From Rhodoferax sp. (lineage in GTDB: Bacteria > Pseudomonadota > Gammaproteobacteria > Burkholderiales > Burkholderiaceae_C): a stretch of 64,000 nucleotides of DNA. This document shows, one piece after another, positions 60,979-64,000 of the stretch. The notes beneath the pieces are model-generated. The model did not search any database. It was not told the origin of the DNA and saw nothing but the letters and a program-made list of their open reading frames with translations. The stretch is from positions 102,121 to 166,120 of the forward strand of contig NZ_JAQTMS010000004.1 of NCBI RefSeq assembly GCF_028714215.1, read 5' to 3'. Position numbers and translations under genes: made by a program. Position 1 is the first letter of the stretch. Each line of letters opens with the position of its first letter.

Positions 60979-61839
60979 CTAAACCGCTTCGCGTACCCAG
61001 TCCTGGCTGACTTTCCACAGCTCGGCGGCCAGGGCCGGGTCCTGCGCCAGCTTGCTGGGCACTTTGACACGGCAGGCGTCGTAGTAAAGCCCGCTCTCGG
61101 CAGCGAGGCTGTCGCTGTTGGCGCAGTGGAGCGTGGTGGCGGCGCCTTGTTCCGGCGAGAGCATGAATAGTTTGATGACAGTGCGCAGCGGCCACGGCAC
61201 GCTGCGCCAGACATCCGACGCCACCACCCCGGGATGCAGCGAATAGGTCGTCACGCCGCTGCCCTGGAGCCGGCGCGCTAGCTCGGCGCTGAACAGGATG
61301 TTGGCCAGCTTGGAGACGCCGTACTCGGCAATGGCGGAAGCGGTCCTGGTCGGCTGGCGCAGCGCTTGCCAGTCAATACCCGGCGCCTGGCGGTGCGCCC
61401 GGCTGGCCACCGTGACGATGCGTGCCGGGGCCGAGCTTTGGATACGCTCCAGCAGCAATTTTGTGAGCAAAAAATGACCCAGATGATTGACGCCGAAGGC
61501 CAACTCGAAACCGTCCTGGGTCAGGCCTTTGGCGCCGGCCAGACCGGCGTTGTTGATCAACAGGTGCAGCGGCAGGCCGCGCGCCAGAAAAGTCTGGGCG
61601 CAGCGCCGGATCGACTCGAAGCGGGTCAGGTCCAGCGCCAGCCATTCGACTTTGGCGCCCGGCGCCACGGCGCGGACCTCGTCCAGCAGCGGCTGCGTGC
61701 GCTCTTTCGAGCGGCAGGCGACGAAGACGTGCACGCCTTGTTTGGCCAGCTCACGTGCGGTGACGCGCCCGATGCCGGTGTTGGCGCCGGTAATCAGTGC
61801 CACGCGCTGCCCTTTTGCCGGGTCCTGGATCTTTGCCAT
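60979..61839 (-). CDS. Short-chain dehydrogenase/reductase (retinol dehydrogenase-like)
   Basis: A 286-residue NAD(P)-dependent oxidoreductase. The cofactor loop is ALITGANTGIGRVTARELA, the NNAG motif is in LLINNAGLAGAKGL, the catalytic serine is in RIVTVASRAHRQA and the YxxxK dyad is in AEYGVSKLANILFSAELARR. The layout and length match the WWOX/retinol dehydrogenase-like SDR group. The ATG at 61839 follows AAAGG; an in-frame ATG lies 24 bases upstream. The gene is convergent with the DUF2087 gene and follows recQ on the same strand. Confidence 0.9.
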   Translation of the reverse strand: MAKIQDPAKGQRVALITGANTGIGRVTARELAKQGVHVFVACRSKERTQPLLDEVRAVAPGAKVEWLALDLTRFESIRRCAQTFLARGLPLHLLINNAGLAGAKGLTQDGFELAFGVNHLGHFLLTKLLLERIQSSAPARIVTVASRAHRQAPGIDWQALRQPTRTASAIAEYGVSKLANILFSAELARRLQGSGVTTYSLHPGVVASDVWRSVPWPLRTVIKLFMLSPEQGAATTLHCANSDSLAAESGLYYDACRVKVPSKLAQDPALAAELWKVSQDWVREAV

Positions 61840-61920
61840 GAAGGCTGCCTTTTCTGCGTTCAAACCGTCATGTTACCGATCCGGCAATGCCCTTGCCGGC
61901 GCCGGTTGACCGGCAGCTTG

Positions 61921-63792
61921 CTACTCAGCAGCCATCACCCGCAGCACCTGCTGCCCATAAGCTTCCAGCTTTTTCGCACCGATGCCGCTGATGCCTTGCA
62001 GGTCGTCCAGCGACTGCGGCGCGCGCTGGGCGATGGCCGCCAGCGTGGCGTCGTGAAAAATCACATAGGCCGGCAGGTTGTGTTCTTTCGCGACCTCGGC
62101 GCGCCAGGCTTTCAGCGCCAGGTAGCGCTCCTGCGCCGGAAGATCCAGCGCGGCCGGCAGCTTGACCGCAGCGCTGGTGCCGGCGCGTTTGGCTTTGCGC
62201 GCGGCGGGGGTCGAGACCGATTGGCGCAACTGCACCGCCACCTCGCCCTTGAGTACGGCGCGCGAGGCATCGGTCAGTTGCAAGGTGTTGAAGGCCTGGG
62301 CATCGACCGTGACGGCGCCGATGGCGATCAACTGGCGCAGCACGCCGCGCAACTGCTGTTCGCTGAAATCCGCGCCAAGACCGAAAGTGCTGAGGCTCTG
62401 ATGGCCACGCTGCAAAATCTTCTCGGTGTTTTTGCCGCGCAGAATATCGCTGATGTGAACCGCGCCATAACTGATGCCGTCCCTCTGCTGCACCCGGTAG
62501 ATGGTGCTGAGCAGCTTGCGCGCCGCATCGGTGCCGTCCCACACCGCCGGCGGGCTGAAGCAGTTATCACAGTTTCCGCAAGGCCGACTGGCTTCGCCAA
62601 AATAGGCCAGCAGACGCACCCGGCGGCAATCGGTGGCCTCACTCAGGCCCAGCAAGGCGTCGAGCTTGCCGCGCAAGCCCTGTTTGAATGCTTCCTCGGC
62701 CGGGCTCTCGTCGATCATGCGGCGCTGGTTCACCACGTCTTGCAGGCCGTAGCACATCCAGGCGTCGGCCGGCTCGCCGTCGCGCCCGGCACGGCCGGTC
62801 TCCTGGTAATAGCCCTCGATGTTTTTCGGCATGTCCAGGTGCGCCACAAAACGCACGTCGGGCTTGTCTATGCCCATGCCGAAAGCGATGGTGGCGACCA
62901 TCACGATGCCCTCGCTGCGCAGAAACTGGTCCTGATTGGCTTGCCGGACCTTGTTGTCGAGGCCGGCGTGGTAGGGCAGGGCGGCAATGCCCTCATCGCA
63001 CAGCAGATTGGCCACTTCCTCCACCCGCTTGCGCGACTGGCAGTAGACGATGCCGGCGTCGCCCAGGTGCTCGCCGGAAATGAAGCGCAGCAATTGCTGC
63101 GTGGCGTCGCGCTTTTCGACGATGGTGTAGCTGATGTTGGGCCGGTCAAAGCTGCTGACAAACTGGCGTGCGTCTTGCAACTGCAGGCGCTCCAGGATGT
63201 CGGCGCGGGTCAGGGTGTCGGCGGTGGCGGTCAGCGCCATCCGCGGCACGCTGGCGTAGCGCTCATGCAAGACCGTGAGGGCCCGGTATTCGGGCCGGAA
63301 GTCGTGGCCCCACTGGCTGACGCAATGCGCCTCGTCGATGGCGAACAGGCTCAATTGCCCGCGCTGGTGCAGGGAGTCGAGCTGCGCCAGAAAACGCGGC
63401 GTGGTGACCCGCTCGGGCGCCGCGTAGAGCAAGGTCAGGTCGCCGCGCAGCAGACGCTGTTCCACCTGGTAGGCCTCGTCGCCGCTCAGGGTGGAGTTGA
63501 GAAAAGCGGCACTGACGCCGGCTTCCAGCAAAGCCCCCACCTGGTCGTGCATCAAGGCGATCAGCGGCGAAATCACCAGCGTGATGCCCAGGCCCCGGCG
63601 CTGGCGCGCAATGGCCGGAATCTGGTAACACAGCGATTTGCCGCCGCCGGTGGGCATCAGCACCAGTGCATCGCCGCCGGCCACCGTGTGCTCGATGATC
63701 GATTGCTGCGGCCCACGGAACTCACGGTAACCAAAGATTTCCTGAAGAATGTGCTGGATAGACAAAATCTGCTGTTCTAAATTGAGGGGCAA
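61921..63792 (-). CDS. recQ: ATP-dependent DNA helicase RecQ
   Basis: A 623-residue 3'-5' helicase used in recombination and fork repair. Motif I is LMPTGGGKSLCYQIPA, motif II is FAIDEAHCVSQWGHDFRPEY with the aromatic-rich loop, and motif VI is YYQETGRAGRDGEPADAW. The RQC zinc ligands are in CRRVRLLAYFGEASRPCGNC followed by DNC. A winged-helix domain and a C-terminal HRDC domain (LPAQERYLALKAWRAEVAKE) complete the standard architecture. Length is normal for bacterial RecQ. Confidence 0.97.
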   Translation of the reverse strand: MPLNLEQQILSIQHILQEIFGYREFRGPQQSIIEHTVAGGDALVLMPTGGGKSLCYQIPAIARQRRGLGITLVISPLIALMHDQVGALLEAGVSAAFLNSTLSGDEAYQVEQRLLRGDLTLLYAAPERVTTPRFLAQLDSLHQRGQLSLFAIDEAHCVSQWGHDFRPEYRALTVLHERYASVPRMALTATADTLTRADILERLQLQDARQFVSSFDRPNISYTIVEKRDATQQLLRFISGEHLGDAGIVYCQSRKRVEEVANLLCDEGIAALPYHAGLDNKVRQANQDQFLRSEGIVMVATIAFGMGIDKPDVRFVAHLDMPKNIEGYYQETGRAGRDGEPADAWMCYGLQDVVNQRRMIDESPAEEAFKQGLRGKLDALLGLSEATDCRRVRLLAYFGEASRPCGNCDNCFSPPAVWDGTDAARKLLSTIYRVQQRDGISYGAVHISDILRGKNTEKILQRGHQSLSTFGLGADFSEQQLRGVLRQLIAIGAVTVDAQAFNTLQLTDASRAVLKGEVAVQLRQSVSTPAARKAKRAGTSAAVKLPAALDLPAQERYLALKAWRAEVAKEHNLPAYVIFHDATLAAIAQRAPQSLDDLQGISGIGAKKLEAYGQQVLRVMAAE

Positions 63793-63878
63793 CTGCTGCC
63801 TGAATACCCCGGCGGCAAAACCCCAATTGTCCCATCCGGCGGCGCCCGCAGGTCCGGCTTTCTACAATACGGTCCATG

Positions 63879-64000
63879 GTGCGTCGTGAAGCGAAGGAAC
63901 AATTGATCCCCGATGGGGGAGGGTGTACCTTGGCCAGCTGCGCCACTCCAACGGGTGAAAGTCCCGTCTCGCAAAGCGTCGGTGCGGCGAGTAGCAGACC
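63879..64000 (+). mobile_element. Probable 5' end of a group II intron, truncated by window edge
   Basis: GTGCG at 63879-63883 fits the 5' consensus of bacterial group II introns. The following 120 bases form short stems (CCCCGATGGGG) and contain the widely conserved domain I element GGGTGAAAGTCCC flanked by AAC and GTC. No coding frame is expected here; the intron-encoded reverse transcriptase would lie beyond the window. A TACAAT element and an ATG (63876) directly upstream suggest that the insertion lies at or near the start of another gene. Confidence 0.6.

Noticed and set aside
61366..63780. An 804-codon plus-strand open frame opposite recQ
   Set aside because: It is the antisense of a complete RecQ helicase and shows no domain, signal or ribosome site.

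Overview
The window looks like a chromosomal segment of a GC-rich betaproteobacterium of the order Burkholderiales, most likely Comamonadaceae (Rhodoferax/Polaromonas-like). The reasons are a Bug-family solute receptor at the left edge, the gene families present (VOC, OsmC, MAPEG, RcnB-like, DUF2087), and frequent GTG/TTG starts with GC-rich codon use. Genus assignment is inference. No rRNA, tRNA, prophage or CRISPR array was recognised.

Layout. 1-2.9 kb: a truncated Bug receptor gene, a glutathione S-transferase, an exported esterase and a VOC protein. 3.0-15.1 kb: an accessory island with a two-partner secretion pair (a 2248-residue TpsA exoprotein with an internal array of ten 87-residue repeats, and its TpsB transporter) and a divergent OmpR-type regulator/7TMR-DISM histidine kinase pair. 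It is bordered on both sides by what read as relics of IS1380-type transposase genes, with a broken GST copy just outside the right relic. 15.1-26.2 kb: an NTF2-like protein, then a xylose/xyloside operon on the minus strand (xylA, ABC ATPase, binding protein, two permeases, GH31 alpha-xylosidase, xylB) with xylR divergent. 26.3-31.6 kb: GNAT, RNB ribonuclease, two exported unknowns, cytochrome b561, methyltransferase. 31.7-34.9 kb: a MocR regulator divergent from an OsmC-PaiB-GNAT operon. 35.0-38.9 kb: MAPEG protein, AraC regulator, an AAA_14/DUF4143 ATPase preceded by three direct repeats, a possible EAL-domain scrap and an HD-GYP phosphodiesterase.

39.0-43.8 kb: an adaptor-ATPase-permease-permease MacAB-like export operon and a KTSC protein. 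43.8-48.1 kb: a Crp/Fnr regulator divergent from a FAD dehydrogenase and a thiamine-diphosphate enzyme. 48.2-51.1 kb: a minus-strand run of lipoprotein, membrane protein, methyltransferase and alpha/beta hydrolase. 51.2-54.1 kb: a small membrane-anchored protein divergent from a winged-helix/TolB-like/TPR regulator, then an RcnB-like protein. 54.4-60.2 kb: a complete RND efflux operon (adaptor, pump, outer membrane channel). 60.4-63.8 kb: DUF2087 protein, SDR, RecQ. The right edge probably cuts a group II intron.

Most of the window is ordinary accessory metabolism, transport and efflux. The parts worth a second look are the relic-flanked adhesin/two-component island with its long internal repeat array and spaced CTGTCA hexamers in the shared promoter region; the 23-bp-spaced repeats that run into the start codon of the AAA_14 ATPase; the apparent ATC start codon of the MacA-like adaptor; and the xylose operon that pairs a CUT1-type transporter with an alpha-xylosidase.
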